Positions 54,740 to 64,000 are shown, counted from the first letter of the stretch. The stretch is DNA of 64,000 nt from Cytophagaceae bacterium (GCA_027490155.1 JAIXYP010000025.1:1-64000), one strand, 5' to 3'. Made by a program: numbers and translations. The notes: generated by a model from the sequence alone, not told the origin.

Positions 54740-56131
54740 CTAGACCTTTAAGGACTCTGGCTTGAGCGATTGCTGGAGCTTGAGGAGGTTGTTACTGATA
54801 TCCTCTTGGTTTTCGGATGTGCGTGCGAGGCGGTTCATCTGGCGCAGGAAGCCATTATAATAGTAAATGAAGACAAAAACAGGCCAAAAAGCCATGCCAA
54901 TAAAGGCAACAATACCCGGCAGATCCCCACCACGAAGGAGTGGGATGGTACTCGATATAATCATCCCCTTGATGATATACTGCACCTCAGACCCGTAGGA
55001 AGTACTGAACTGGAAGAGCTTCAGGATCAGGAAGGCATACAAAAAGCTAAAGAAAATGATACCAATGAGCCCCCCTTCTGCATAAAAGGACCCATAGAGG
55101 CTGGGCGAGATACCGACAGTACTACCTTCCATGTTATCGTTAAGGCCTAGCTTATTGATGTAACTGCCAAGTGGTTTGCCAGGCCACCAACTACGGGGAA
55201 TGGGGCGCAAAAGGATCTCGATATGCTCCATGCCAGTCGCGTAGGGCAGGTAATTAGGATAGACCTGCATGATCATCATCATACCGTCGAGCATGTTTTG
55301 GTCCTCGCCACTCTGGAGGCGCTCTTGCGCCGCCTCGATGATTTTTTCTGGGTCGCTGGACAAGCTAAGCTTGCCCATCCGGAGTACCCCAACGAAGCTA
55401 AAGAACAGGACAACTGCATAGCCTCCGAGGCCAAATAGGATGAATTTTTTGGTTGGTTTATATGTCTTGGTAAAGATAATCGCAACCCCTACGATCCAGC
55501 TCAGGAACCGAAAGCGGTTGTTGATGTCATAGGTGTAGATACCTGCTAGGACAATGAGGGTGTAGAACAACCACTTCATCATGACATCTTTGCCCTTGGT
55601 CAGGTTCCGTGCGGCCAGGAACATCAACAAAATCATGCCCGAAAGCGCAAAACCAAAGTAATAGGCGTAAGATTGGCCATAAGCCAAAGAGGTACCCTCG
55701 GAGGCGGACGTCAGGACAGCGCCCAACAAGACAATGGTTAGGATGAAAATGATAATGAACGAGCCCAGGATGATGGTCTGGTTCTTTTGCAGAAAAACCC
55801 TCAGCAGGTCGTCAGTATCACGTTTGACTGCTCGTGGCTTGCTAGACAAGGATAGCAATATATAAGACCCACAAAAAACAGCCGTTCCTGTCAGGAGGTA
55901 GTTCAGAGCTTGGTAGGCGATGTCATCGGTCATCGAGAAAATGTTCCGGGCATAGGCCACATAAACGTACTTGGTGGTGCCTGCCATGATCTTGTCATAG
56001 CGGCTGAGGCAAGACGAATAGAAGAAAAGGAGGATAACCGCAAGATACTCATCATTCTTGCTGAAAAAGTAAATCAGCGAGACCCCTGAAAGGATGTAAA
56101 AAATGATCGTAACGGTTGAAGAATCTGCCAT
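54740..56131 (-). CDS. O-antigen/oligosaccharide repeat-unit polymerase
   Basis: This is a 463-residue polytopic protein with about twelve hydrophobic segments. A large loop contains 'PYATGMEHIEILLRPIPRSWWPGKP' split by a Pro-rich turn, followed by 'GISPSLYGSFYAEGGLIGII', which is typical of Wzy-type polymerases. It would polymerise glycan repeat units at the periplasmic face. The C-terminal ~40 residues are charged and cytoplasmic. It is 39 bp downstream of a GT4 gene on the same strand. Confidence 0.82.
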   Translation of the reverse strand: MADSSTVTIIFYILSGVSLIYFFSKNDEYLAVILLFFYSSCLSRYDKIMAGTTKYVYVAYARNIFSMTDDIAYQALNYLLTGTAVFCGSYILLSLSSKPRAVKRDTDDLLRVFLQKNQTIILGSFIIIFILTIVLLGAVLTSASEGTSLAYGQSYAYYFGFALSGMILLMFLAARNLTKGKDVMMKWLFYTLIVLAGIYTYDINNRFRFLSWIVGVAIIFTKTYKPTKKFILFGLGGYAVVLFFSFVGVLRMGKLSLSSDPEKIIEAAQERLQSGEDQNMLDGMMMIMQVYPNYLPYATGMEHIEILLRPIPRSWWPGKPLGSYINKLGLNDNMEGSTVGISPSLYGSFYAEGGLIGIIFFSFLYAFLILKLFQFSTSYGSEVQYIIKGMIISSTIPLLRGGDLPGIVAFIGMAFWPVFVFIYYYNGFLRQMNRLARTSENQEDISNNLLKLQQSLKPESLKV

Positions 56132-56170
56132 AGCAATGCGTAGAGCAATTAAGCAAAAACGAGTGAGGAC

Positions 56171-57481
56171 CTAGGCTGAAAAGCGGCCCTCAACGAGCTT
56201 TTGCAGGTTTGCTGCATAGACCTGCCACGTAAAGTTAAGCACACTTTGGCGTGCGGCGGCACTCATGGCCCAATAATCTTGGTCCGAGAGCTGGCGTAGA
56301 TGTGCAATGGCATGTGCCACGGCTTGGCTATCGCGTATTGGTACGATGTAGCCAGATTGCTGATGGGTGATGACGTCTGGCCCCATACTATGGGATGTCG
56401 TGATGACAGGCAAGCCCGCTGCCATGGCCTCGACGATGACTAAACCAAAACCCTCGAAGACGGTAGGGAGGATTAAGGCATCATAGTCCTGATAGGCGCG
56501 GAACATTTCGTATTGGGACAGGCGACCATGGTGCTGGTATTCGCCTTCGTACTCCTTTAGACCCTTGCCACTGCCTTGTAGACCACCAATGATGTGCAGC
56601 TCAACCTCTCCTTTCGGGAAATTGCGCATGGCATCTAGGGCATAACGCAAACCTTTGCGTTGGGTCAGGTTGCCAGCATAAAGCAACCTTAAGGGCCTTT
56701 TGCTTATCTGGGCGTTCGGCAGTTGGTCTTTGGGGGTATAGGGGATGTGATCGAGCTCGAACCCAAGGGGCAGGAGACGGATTTTAGAGGCCGGCACGTT
56801 GTCCTCAAGCAAGGTGCTGACCGTAAACTTGCTGGCGGCCATCACGATGTCGGCATGGTGGGGCTCGTCCTCTAGCCGTTGCTGATAGTGGGGCGGGAAC
56901 ACCAAATTGTCGATGCTATCAGCCCATTCGGGGTGGAGTTTAGCCTCCTCGCCGAGGATGCGCTGGGCTGCTTTGACATGGGCTGTTGCGAGCTCCACAA
57001 CCGCAAGTTTGTTGCTGCGCTTGGCCGCTAGTAGGCTATCATGGGCGCTACCTTGGAAACCCCAATAAGCTTCGGAAGGGCGGCCAGAGAGCAAGCCAGC
57101 CACATATTGGTCGAACTGGATGTCACGGTCATAGACGGCATCTTGCGTGGTCTGGATCTTTCCGTAGCGGCGCCGAAGATAAATCTCCTTGAGCTCGAAC
57201 CGCCAGTTAGAGTCCACAAACCGACCGCCTAGGCCCTGCAAATACCGCCTGCTGAAGAATGTATTGTTGGTCCGGGTAAAGTACCGCTGGAGCCACAATG
57301 GCGCCACATAGCTGCTAGTGTAGAACTTATCTAGCAGACCAAGGCGCATTAGGCTGTTCGCGAGGTGGTAACTATGCTGCTTGCCAGCGTGCGATACAGT
57401 TATTTTCAAAACCTGGGGTGTCAGGCAGACAGTGCTGATTTGCTGCTTGCTTGCTCTGCAAAATTGCGGACTCTTGGCCAC
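56171..57481 (-). CDS. Glycosyltransferase family 4 protein
   Basis: The 436-residue GT-B enzyme has a C-terminal nucleotide-sugar half with 'LRLLYAGNLTQRKGLRYALD' and 'ALILPTVFEGFGLVIVEAMA', where the E-x7-E motif is present. Family members usually start close to 'KITVSHAGKQHSYH', about 25 residues after the annotated ATG. A TTG codon at 57409 would give exactly that start, so the true start may be TTG 57409. It is co-directional with the polymerase gene, suggesting a small glycan operon. Confidence 0.85.
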   Translation of the reverse strand: MAKSPQFCRASKQQISTVCLTPQVLKITVSHAGKQHSYHLANSLMRLGLLDKFYTSSYVAPLWLQRYFTRTNNTFFSRRYLQGLGGRFVDSNWRFELKEIYLRRRYGKIQTTQDAVYDRDIQFDQYVAGLLSGRPSEAYWGFQGSAHDSLLAAKRSNKLAVVELATAHVKAAQRILGEEAKLHPEWADSIDNLVFPPHYQQRLEDEPHHADIVMAASKFTVSTLLEDNVPASKIRLLPLGFELDHIPYTPKDQLPNAQISKRPLRLLYAGNLTQRKGLRYALDAMRNFPKGEVELHIIGGLQGSGKGLKEYEGEYQHHGRLSQYEMFRAYQDYDALILPTVFEGFGLVIVEAMAAGLPVITTSHSMGPDVITHQQSGYIVPIRDSQAVAHAIAHLRQLSDQDYWAMSAAARQSVLNFTWQVYAANLQKLVEGRFSA

Positions 57482-57944
57482 ATTGCCAAGCCCTGATTTG
57501 CCTAGTCAATATTAGGTCATGGCGGCAGCTAAGCTAGATTTTATATAATTATCTCTTGCAATATTTAGCCGCTAATGACCAAGCAATCTGGCCGAGAAAT
57601 ATAGGGGCGTTGAGGTTCAGAATCAGAAGTTGTAGCCGCTAATACTAACACAAGCTTGCAAGTATTATGGCCAATTGTACAATCGCGGCATGATTAGTGG
57701 ACTATATAACTTGTTGTGCGCAAAGTATTTAAGTGTGCAAGTACAATTACCCTCTCCACCCAACCTGTCAACCCCGACGCGCAACACCATAAGGTAGTTG
57801 CCACAATACTAGGCAGGTAGTACGGTCAGCCATCAGGGCTACAGTATTCCTGCAGCCCTGTTGACCAAGTAACGGCAAGCCTCGCGATAGCAAGTCTTCG
57901 TCAAGCGATAGTGCAAAAATAAATATCCCCCACTCCCCAAGATT
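57482..57944. other. Divergent intergenic region
   Basis: These 463 bp separate the GT4 gene (minus) from the PepSY-like gene (plus). The region is AT-rich near 57530-57750. I see no gene, tRNA or clear promoter consensus; a short minus-strand ORF at 57839-58057 overlaps the PepSY-like gene and is not convincing. Confidence 0.4.
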
Positions 57945-58385
57945 ATGAAATCAAACTCGATCAAGGCCATCATGTTGGCCACAGTACTATTTATGTCGGT
58001 CTTTGCTATTGGTATGGCTTCGGCTTCACCACAAGACTGGGCCCCTGAGGCTGTCAAGGCGGCGTTCAGGAAGGACTACCCTAACGTCTCGGACCAAAAT
58101 GTGGACTGGGACAAAGAAGATGGCATGTACGAAGCCCACTTCAAGGTCCAGAACGAAAAAATGATCGTGACCTACAGCCCGAACGGCGTCTTGCTCGCAA
58201 CCGAAAGCGAAGTGAGCCTATCAGCAGTGCCAGAAGCCGTGATCAAATCGGTCAGGAACATGCATCCAAACAAAAAACCTACGGTATATACCAAAGTGGT
58301 CCGTGGTAACGGTGTTGTGCTTTATCGAAACAAGACAGGAGGCCACAACATGTTGTTCACGCCAGAAGGTGCAATCACGAAGTAG
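57945..58385 (+). CDS. Secreted PepSY-like protein
   Basis: The 146-residue protein has a signal peptide ('MLATVLFMSVFAIGMASA'). Two PepSY-like halves follow: 'VKAAFRKDYPNVSDQNVDWD' with 'MYEAHFKVQNEKMIVTYSPN', then 'PEAVIKSVRNMHPNKKPTVY' and the end. This matches the putative beta-lactamase-inhibitor-like PepSY family of Bacteroidota periplasmic proteins. No function is established. It is convergent with dnaJ across a strong bidirectional hairpin. Confidence 0.78.
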   Translation: MKSNSIKAIMLATVLFMSVFAIGMASASPQDWAPEAVKAAFRKDYPNVSDQNVDWDKEDGMYEAHFKVQNEKMIVTYSPNGVLLATESEVSLSAVPEAVIKSVRNMHPNKKPTVYTKVVRGNGVVLYRNKTGGHNMLFTPEGAITK

Positions 58386-58463
58386 GCACTCTAGCCAAAG
58401 ACCTTAGGGTTGGCATTTTGCTGATCAAATAATCAGGACCTTGGGCGTTGACGTGGCCCACTA

Positions 58464-58513
58464 CCAAAACAAACGCCTTGGCTGCATCTCGATGCGGCCA
58501 AGGCGTTTTGGTA
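58464..58513. terminator. Bidirectional terminator hairpin
   Basis: Arms around AAACGCCTTGGC (from 58471) and GCCAAGGCGTTT (to about 58508) form a 12-bp perfect stem. It is flanked by A-rich sequence on the left and T-rich on the right. It lies between the convergent PepSY-like and dnaJ genes and can serve both. Confidence 0.8.
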
Positions 58514-58607
58514 TTGTCGAACTTGTCGTTTGGGTCAGAGACTTGGTAGGATTGATTTACCAAATGGCCAATCAATCCTATCTCATTTCCATAGTGCCTG
58601 ACTGGAC

Positions 58608-59765
58608 CTAGTTAAAGATGTCCCGGACCTTGTCGAAGAATGACTTGTCGGACTTGTCAGGGCGTGGGGTGAAGTTAGGCGAGTCACGCAGCTTTTCCAT
58701 CAGTTTGCGCTCGTCGGCACTAAGCTCTTTGGGCGTGAAGATGTTGACGTGGATGATCTGGTCGCCCTTTTCGTGACTATTGAGGACGGGCATACCCTTG
58801 CCTTTGAGGCGGAGGATTTTGCCTGATGATGTACCGGCCTCGATCTTGATCTTGACCTTGCCACTAATGGTCGGGATCTCGGCATAGGTACCAAGTGCGG
58901 CCTCAGGGAAGCTGAGGTGGAGCTCGTACATCAGGTGCTGGTTCTCGCGGGTGAGCTCGTCATGTGGGAGTTCCTCGATTGCGATCAGGAGATCTCCAGG
59001 CTGACCACCGCGGACGGGGACATGGCCTTTGCCGCGCATGCTGAGCTGCATACCGTCCTGGACACCAGCCGGGATGTTGGCCGTGATGATGTCGTCCTTT
59101 TCGAGACGACCTTCGCCATGGCAATGCGTACACTTGTTTTTGGGATCGATAATGCGGCCTTCGCCACTACAGGTAGGGCAGGTGGTGGCGGTCATCATCT
59201 GGCCCAACATGGTATTCACTACTCGCTTGACTTGTCCGCTGCCATTACAGGTATTACAGGTCCGGAGGGAAGTTCCGTTTTTGGAGCCATTACCGCCACA
59301 GTGTTGGCAGCTGACGTAGCGCTTGACCTTAACGGATTTTTCGACGCCGTTAGCAATCTCTTCTAGTGTAAGCTTGAGCTTGATCCGGATGGTGCCACCT
59401 TGTCGGCCACGTTGGCCACCGCCGCCGCCGCCAAACATATCGCCAAAACCACCGCCACCAAATACGTCTCCGAAACGGCTAAAGATGTCCTCCATGTTCT
59501 CGAAGCCACCGCCACCATAGCCGCCGCCACCAGCACCACCAACGGCTTGATGACCAAAACGGTCATACTTGGCACGTTTGTCTGCATCGCTCAGGACCTC
59601 ATAGGCCTCTGCTGCCTCTTTAAATTTCTCTTCGGCAGTTGGGTCGTCAGGGTTTTTGTCGGGGTGGAACTTGATAGCCACTTGACGGTAAGCCTTTTTG
59701 AGCTCGTCGGCGGTGGCTGTCTTGCTGACGCCTAGTATTTCGTAATAATCGCGCTTGGTGGACAT
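58608..59765 (-). CDS. dnaJ: Molecular chaperone DnaJ
   Basis: The 385-residue protein has all type I DnaJ parts: a J-domain with HPD in '[11 protein letters not shown]' (about 30-40), a Gly/Phe-rich region, and four zinc-binding CxxCxGxG repeats ([32 protein letters not shown]). The C-terminal substrate-binding domains include '[20 protein letters not shown]'. It delivers unfolded proteins to DnaK and stimulates its ATPase. grpE lies directly upstream on the same strand; dnaK is not in the window. Confidence 0.97.
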   Translation of the reverse strand: MSTKRDYYEILGVSKTATADELKKAYRQVAIKFHPDKNPDDPTAEEKFKEAAEAYEVLSDADKRAKYDRFGHQAVGGAGGGGYGGGGFENMEDIFSRFGDVFGGGGFGDMFGGGGGGQRGRQGGTIRIKLKLTLEEIANGVEKSVKVKRYVSCQHCGGNGSKNGTSLRTCNTCNGSGQVKRVVNTMLGQMMTATTCPTCSGEGRIIDPKNKCTHCHGEGRLEKDDIITANIPAGVQDGMQLSMRGKGHVPVRGGQPGDLLIAIEELPHDELTRENQHLMYELHLSFPEAALGTYAEIPTISGKVKIKIEAGTSSGKILRLKGKGMPVLNSHEKGDQIIHVNIFTPKELSADERKLMEKLRDSPNFTPRPDKSDKSFFDKVRDIFN

Positions 59766-59869
59766 ATTGCCTTAAGGATAAGCATCAGACTGGCGATCTT
59801 GGAGGCTGATCGAACCAGCTTTATCAGGATCGGATGAAGTAACGGAAGGGTTTGGTACGGGACTGGGAC

Positions 59870-60469
59870 TTAGCTACCGATCACAACTTTGGCAAAGCGG
59901 ATGGTTTTGTCGTTGAGGAGGTAACCTTTTTCAACTTCGTCCAGGACGGTACCTTTCTGCTCGGGTGTTGGGGATGGTATCTGGGTAATAGCCTCATGGA
60001 GGTCGGGGTTGAAGGCAGTACCGCCGGCGTTCATGGGTTTTAGGCCCATTTGCTCGAGCGTGACACGGAGTTTGTTATGTACAAGGCTCATGCCATCCCG
60101 CAGGGCCTCAAGATCTGTGGCTGTGGCCATGGCCTTTTGAGCCCGTTCGAAATCATCAAGGGTCGGGATTAGCTTCAGGATAACGTTTTCGCCAGCGTTC
60201 AGGATCAAATCGGCCTTTTCTCGCTGTGTCCGGCGACGGAAGTTATCATACTCGCTATAGAGGCGGAGGTACTTGTCCTTCCACTCTACAAGCTCTGCCT
60301 GCGCCTTGGCTAGGGGGTCTGGCTCGGAGGTAGGCTCTGCTTCGATTGGCTCTGCGGCGGTGTCCTCGGCGTTTTGGTCCTGATCATTGGCCAGCTGGTC
60401 GATTGTGGCGCCAGCAGTATCAACTTGGGCATCAGGGTTGAGGGTTGGTTCTTGTGCGGTGGTGGCCAT
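59870..60469 (-). CDS. grpE: Nucleotide exchange factor GrpE
   Basis: The 199-residue protein has an acidic, Glu/Pro-rich N-terminus (1-50), a coiled coil with 'YLRLYSEYDNFRRRTQREK', and a C-terminal domain with 'GGTAFNPDLHEAITQIPSP' and 'GYLLNDKTIRFAKVVI'. It releases ADP from DnaK. It is 104 bp upstream of dnaJ and co-directional, the usual Bacteroidota order. No CIRCE-type heat-shock operator was seen upstream. Confidence 0.96.
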   Translation of the reverse strand: MATTAQEPTLNPDAQVDTAGATIDQLANDQDQNAEDTAAEPIEAEPTSEPDPLAKAQAELVEWKDKYLRLYSEYDNFRRRTQREKADLILNAGENVILKLIPTLDDFERAQKAMATATDLEALRDGMSLVHNKLRVTLEQMGLKPMNAGGTAFNPDLHEAITQIPSPTPEQKGTVLDEVEKGYLLNDKTIRFAKVVIGS

Positions 60470-60890
60470 AGTTGGAGTTATCAGAGTGGCTGCTATTGTA
60501 GTGACGGTTGGCGGTTGGCCTTGGTCAGGGGATGATGGTTTGACTGGTAAGGCCTCCTGCAGATTTATCAGGTTTGGCCTGTTGAACCCCGATCAGGAAA
60601 TCAGTACCAAATGGCTAAACAATTGAATGCTTTGGCTCAATCGACAACACCTTCGAAAGGCAGTTCGCCAAGCAGGGATCGAAAAAAGCCGTGCAAAACT
60701 ACACCAACAAACTGACAAGCTGACGTAATCTTGGTGGGATTAGGCAGGGAGTTGTTGGCGGATTGGGTTCAATTGCAATGGCTCAATTTGTAAGCCAAAG
60801 GTGCAAAAGGGGCAAGTATAGTGTCCAGAAGGCATCTAGATGTGTCGTTTTGGCAGGATAGGGCTACCCTCAGGACATGGTGCCTAGTGC
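60470..60890. other. Intergenic region upstream of grpE
   Basis: This 421-bp stretch has no supported gene. It should contain the grpE-dnaJ promoter, but no exact TTG-N-TAnnTTTG match or CIRCE inverted repeat was found. Confidence 0.4.
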
Positions 60891-62582
60891 CTATCGTGGC
60901 CTCACCTTGGTCGAAAGGGGATGCATAGCCACTCCTATATGTTGGTCAAGCCCGGTGATGGTCAGCGAGCCCCCTTGTGACATCCGCTCGTGGTTCTGGT
61001 CTTGTAATCGTTCTTGGGTCGTATGGTCCACCAGACGAGCCTCCGAAAAGTCGATCCTGATTGGCAGATTGGCCGGGATACCCTGCAATGCCTTATCCAG
61101 CGCAATGTAATTGGTGAAAATAGCTGGGGACCGATAGGTGATCAGGACCTGATCGGGGCTGGTCTCAATTGTGAACCGGGGCCTGAAAAGGGTCTGGAGG
61201 TTAGCCCCACGCCAAAAGTGGAAAGCCAAATTGATCAGAATGCCGGCGCTGATGCCAAGCAACAGGTCGGTCCAGAGGGTGACGGCGATGGTCACGACAA
61301 AGATCAAGAACTGCTCGTGCCCCTCTTTCCAGCTATGGATGAAGTGTTTGGGGGCAGCCAGGCGATAACCTGTAAAGACCAACATTGCAGCCAAGGCGGC
61401 CAAGGGAATCTGCTGCAATAAGCCGGGCAGGAAATAGACAAAGGCGAACAAAAATAGGCCATGGAAGATGTTGGCCCAGCGGGTGCGGGCGCCATTGGCC
61501 AAGTTGGCAGAGCTCCGTACAACCTCGGCGATCATGGGCAGGCCACCGACAAACCCACAAATGAGGTTGCCGACACCAATGACTAGGATGCTGCGGTTCA
61601 TGTCCGTTTTGCGGCGGAAGGGGTCAAGGGCATCGATGGCTTGGCAGGTCAAGAGACTTTCGATGCTACCAACAAGGGCAAACATCAGGACGTAGCCCCA
61701 AGAGGCAGGCATGGCCAATGCGCTGAAATCAGGAAAGGTGATGACTGATACCAAATCGTCAGGCAGCGTGACCAAAAACCTGATCGGGTCCATGGCATAA
61801 CTCTGGCCCTGGAAACTATAGTTGTGGACTTGCTCGAGCGAAAAGTAGCTCGTGAGGGCAATGGCAGCGATCAGGACCAGCAACTGAGCGGGGACCTTGC
61901 GCAACCAGGGTACATTCATGAGCGGGAGGCTGATCAGCAAATAGAGGCTAAAGAGCCCAATGATGGTGATGAAGGGGTTGTGTTGGGCAAGGGTTTCTGG
62001 TAGGGCCAAGAACAAGTCGATGGGCTCTTTGGCAGTTGGTTTGACCCCAAAGACGGTATGGATCTGTTTGCTGATGATGATCAGCCCAATGGCGGCCAAC
62101 ATGCCATGGACAGCCGCAGCAGGGAACAAGTTCATCAATCGGCCTGCCTTCAGGAGGCCAAAAACGATCTGGAGGACTGAAGCGACAACGATGACGGCAA
62201 GGGTGTTACGGTATCCAGCTTGGAGGTCGCCACCGCCTAAGGTCTGGACGGAGCCAACGACAATGGCAATCATGCCGGCAGCTGGCCCATTAATGGTCAG
62301 GAATCCACCACCCAGTTTGCCAACCAAAACACCTCCGACAATAGCTGTCAGGATGCCGGCAGCAGGCGGAAAGTTGCTCGCGATCGAAATGCCCAAACAG
62401 AGCGGCAAGGCAACCAGAAATACCAAAAATCCTGAAAGGGCATCCTTCTGCCAGTTTTGGCGCAGACCAGCGAGGCCTGTCAGGGGTGGGACTGGCAAAC
62501 CCATAACTGGCGTCATTTCCTGCATCCCAGATTGGGCCTCGCGGCGAGAAGCTTGTGGGTCTATGGAGCTTGGTTGTGGCAT
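60891..62582 (-). CDS. SulP-family anion transporter
   Basis: The 563-residue protein has an early 'KDALSGFLVFLVALPLCLGI' and 'FPPAAGILTAIVGG' typical of SulP/SLC26 carriers, about twelve membrane segments, and a C-terminal soluble part (about 455-555) with a STAS-like pattern. It probably carries bicarbonate, sulfate or a similar anion; which one is not readable. The motif 'INGPAAGMIAIVVGSVQ' matches the substrate-binding region of the family. No carbonic anhydrase gene lies next to it in this window. Confidence 0.9.
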   Translation of the reverse strand: MPQPSSIDPQASRREAQSGMQEMTPVMGLPVPPLTGLAGLRQNWQKDALSGFLVFLVALPLCLGISIASNFPPAAGILTAIVGGVLVGKLGGGFLTINGPAAGMIAIVVGSVQTLGGGDLQAGYRNTLAVIVVASVLQIVFGLLKAGRLMNLFPAAAVHGMLAAIGLIIISKQIHTVFGVKPTAKEPIDLFLALPETLAQHNPFITIIGLFSLYLLISLPLMNVPWLRKVPAQLLVLIAAIALTSYFSLEQVHNYSFQGQSYAMDPIRFLVTLPDDLVSVITFPDFSALAMPASWGYVLMFALVGSIESLLTCQAIDALDPFRRKTDMNRSILVIGVGNLICGFVGGLPMIAEVVRSSANLANGARTRWANIFHGLFLFAFVYFLPGLLQQIPLAALAAMLVFTGYRLAAPKHFIHSWKEGHEQFLIFVVTIAVTLWTDLLLGISAGILINLAFHFWRGANLQTLFRPRFTIETSPDQVLITYRSPAIFTNYIALDKALQGIPANLPIRIDFSEARLVDHTTQERLQDQNHERMSQGGSLTITGLDQHIGVAMHPLSTKVRPR

Positions 62583-63054
62583 TTGGAACCACTAAAATAG
62601 CGGCAAAATTTGGGTTTGACCTAGGCGCAAGGGTTAGGCCTGCTTGGCATTGGGATCAAGGCCTTGGTATTTCAGGCCCAATCGTCCTGTAAAAAGATCG
62701 CCTAAGAGCTTGACCAAAGTGTGATTTAGGAGCCCAAATCGTGGTAAAGCTGGGCACAAAGTAAAGGCCAAAGGACCTAGTTGCTGATTAAGATCTGTTA
62801 AGACCATGCCTCGGATGGCGAAAACTGCCATCGAAGCCGAACTTGGCAATGGCGTTGGCCACTGACGATGGTGCCTGAATGCACCTAGGCCGCTATATGG
62901 ATAAATAGGACGTAAGACTAGGCTTGATGTTGGGTACCTTCGCCGACTGAAATCGGCAATACCGATGTATCTGAGGTCAAACCAAGGCATCTCTGTTTGA
63001 CTCGGACCAGGACAATAACTACGCAATAACAACCGCTCAAAACCGATCATCCCT
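62583..63054. other. Intergenic region between the SulP and RNA methyltransferase genes
   Basis: This 472-bp gap carries promoters for the divergent genes. A minus-strand ORF at 62634-63071 (145 residues) covers most of it. Its translation lacks a signal, domain or regular composition and it overlaps the next start, so it is not called. Confidence 0.4.
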
Positions 63055-63801
63055 ATGGCTGCACCTACCACCGCCCAACTGAAGTTTGTACAGTCCTTGT
63101 TGCAAAAAAAATATAGGTCCGAGCACGGCTATTTCTTGGTCGAAGGGGCTAAAAACCTACAAGAGCTGGCCAATAGTGGTTGGCCTGTGGAGCGATACTG
63201 GATATCTGAAGGATTTTTGAACGATTTGCCAAGCGCCCGCAACTGGGACCCAATGCCCGAAATCGTCCCGCTAGCCACACTTGAGCGGGTCTCGAGCCTC
63301 CAGAACAACCACACAGGTGTTGCCGTTGTGCCGATGCCAGACTATGGCCGGTTCACTAGGGCAGAAGGCGAATGGGTATTGGCCCTCGACCAAGTGCGAG
63401 ACCCTGGCAACCTAGGCACCATCATCCGGATTGCGGACTGGTACGGCATCCGAAAAATCGTCCTGAGCCCAGATAGTGTCGAGCCTACCAACCCCAAAGT
63501 GGTGGCCGCCAGCATGGGTTCATTCTTCAGGGTTAAGGTTTATGAAAAAGGCCTTGCAGCCATCTTTGCCGAGGACCCTGATGTCGTACTGGGTGCCTAT
63601 ATGGATGGTGAGAATCTCCATAACACACGACTACCAAACACAGGTGGCTACCTATTAATGGGCAGCGAGAGCCATGGCATCAGCGAGGCACTAAGTGGTT
63701 TTGTGACCCAACGGCTAAGCATCCCTAGGTTTGGCGAGGCCGAGTCACTCAATGTTGGGGTGGCGACAGCTGTTATCCTTGATGCTGTGAGGCGAGGATA
63801 A
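63055..63801 (+). CDS. TrmH/SpoU-family RNA 2'-O-methyltransferase
   Basis: The 248-residue SPOUT enzyme has an N-terminal L30e-like substrate domain (1-95; 'QKKYRSEHGYFLVEGAKNL'). Motif 1 is 'DQVRDPGNLGTIIRIADWYG', motif 2 'YLLMGSESHGIS', and motif 3 'RLSIPRFGEAESLNVGVATA', with the knot-forming SAM site. It methylates a ribose in rRNA or tRNA; the target site is not predictable. It overlaps an unsupported minus-strand ORF at its start. Confidence 0.92.
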   Translation: MAAPTTAQLKFVQSLLQKKYRSEHGYFLVEGAKNLQELANSGWPVERYWISEGFLNDLPSARNWDPMPEIVPLATLERVSSLQNNHTGVAVVPMPDYGRFTRAEGEWVLALDQVRDPGNLGTIIRIADWYGIRKIVLSPDSVEPTNPKVVAASMGSFFRVKVYEKGLAAIFAEDPDVVLGAYMDGENLHNTRLPNTGGYLLMGSESHGISEALSGFVTQRLSIPRFGEAESLNVGVATAVILDAVRRG

Positions 63802-63888
63802 AGCTATGCACACTGCCCCACTGGAGGTATCGGTCCGGTTAACTTCATGATCATGTAGTTGATCTTGGTTTGAACACTCAAGAAATAT

Positions 63889-63931
63889 AAAGCCCCAGAC
63901 CTGCGATTTACCTGCTGGTCTGGGGCTTTGG
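63889..63931. terminator. Bidirectional terminator
   Basis: A perfect 13-bp stem (AAAGCCCCAGACC 63889-63901, GGTCTGGGGCTTT 63917-63929) has a 15-nt loop, T-rich sequence after it and A-rich sequence before it. It ends the RNA methyltransferase gene and probably the convergent gene entering at the window edge. Confidence 0.85.
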
Positions 63932-63969
63932 TTTTACTAGTCTAAAACTAGCTAGGCTTATTAGTATGA

Positions 63970-64000
63970 CTAGCGTGCGCCTTGTCCGTAGGTCTCTTTG
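63970..64000 (-). CDS. C-terminal end of a gene running off the window (tentative)
   Basis: On the minus strand a frame enters from the edge as 'KETYGQGAR' and stops with TAG at 63970-63972, about 40 bp before a bidirectional terminator. Nine codons are too few to identify a product. The terminator placement is the main support. Confidence 0.3.
   Translation of the reverse strand, partial: KETYGQGAR

Noticed and set aside
60470-60890. Heat-shock operator (CIRCE) upstream of grpE
   Set aside because: I looked for the TTAGCACTC-N9-GAGTGCTAA pattern and did not find it.
62634-63071. Minus-strand ORF of 145 residues in the gap before the RNA methyltransferase
   Set aside because: It overlaps the methyltransferase start, has no signal, domain or regular composition, and covers the expected promoter region.

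Overview
The window comes from the chromosome of a member of the Bacteroidota. The sequence shows type IX secretion (T9SS) cargo with both type A and type B C-terminal sorting domains, a PorP/SprF-family outer-membrane protein, a CarboxypepD_reg-type TonB receptor, a BatC-like TPR protein, the GreA-like 'ANNETKSSAGDKYETGR' protein typical of the phylum, and promoters of the TTG-N19-21-TAnnTTTG type. Base composition is roughly balanced. Genus and family cannot be fixed from the sequence alone. I see no rRNA, tRNA, CRISPR array, prophage or insertion sequence.

Layout. 1-2646: end of a repeat-rich T9SS cargo gene. 2967-16346: surface-polysaccharide genes (nucleotide-sugar epimerase, TylF-type methyltransferase, WecG/TagA glycosyltransferase, O-antigen polymerase/ligase, Wzx flippase), interrupted by a 2263-residue T9SS type B adhesin-like gene and by a small frameshifted HEPN toxin-like pair. 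16500-21308: Tat-type metallo-beta-lactamase-fold hydrolase, penicillin-binding protein 1C, a small membrane protein and a PIN-like protein. 21794-27084: a type I secretion-like operon (ABC transporter, HlyD adaptor, TolC) whose ABC ATPase domain has lost nearly all catalytic motifs. 27108-33549: secreted or lipoprotein genes of unknown role, a YcxB-like protein and a delta-60-repeat T9SS cargo protein.

33657-39151 (minus strand): BatC-like TPR protein, GreA-like factor, SAM methyltransferase, and a TerB-ABC-permease fusion whose start codon is preceded by a run of ten G. 39475-46864 (minus strand): a three-gene surface operon made of a large secreted protein with a dockerin-like C-terminus, a type B T9SS protein and a PorP/SprF protein. 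47343-49772: DegT aminotransferase and GT4 glycosyltransferase. 50253-54619: TonB receptor and, convergent with it, a DUF4403 lipoprotein. 54740-57481: polymerase and GT4 glycosyltransferase. 57945-64000: PepSY-like protein, DnaJ, GrpE, SulP transporter, SpoU-type RNA methyltransferase and the tail of one more gene.

Themes. Most of the window builds the cell surface: three separate sets of glycan genes, five T9SS-linked proteins and an envelope export operon. Two loci deserve most attention. In the 39-47 kb operon, one protein has a dockerin-like Ca-binding end and no sorting domain, while its neighbour has a sorting domain and a cohesin-like N-terminus. In the 21.8-27.1 kb operon, the export ATPase looks catalytically dead.
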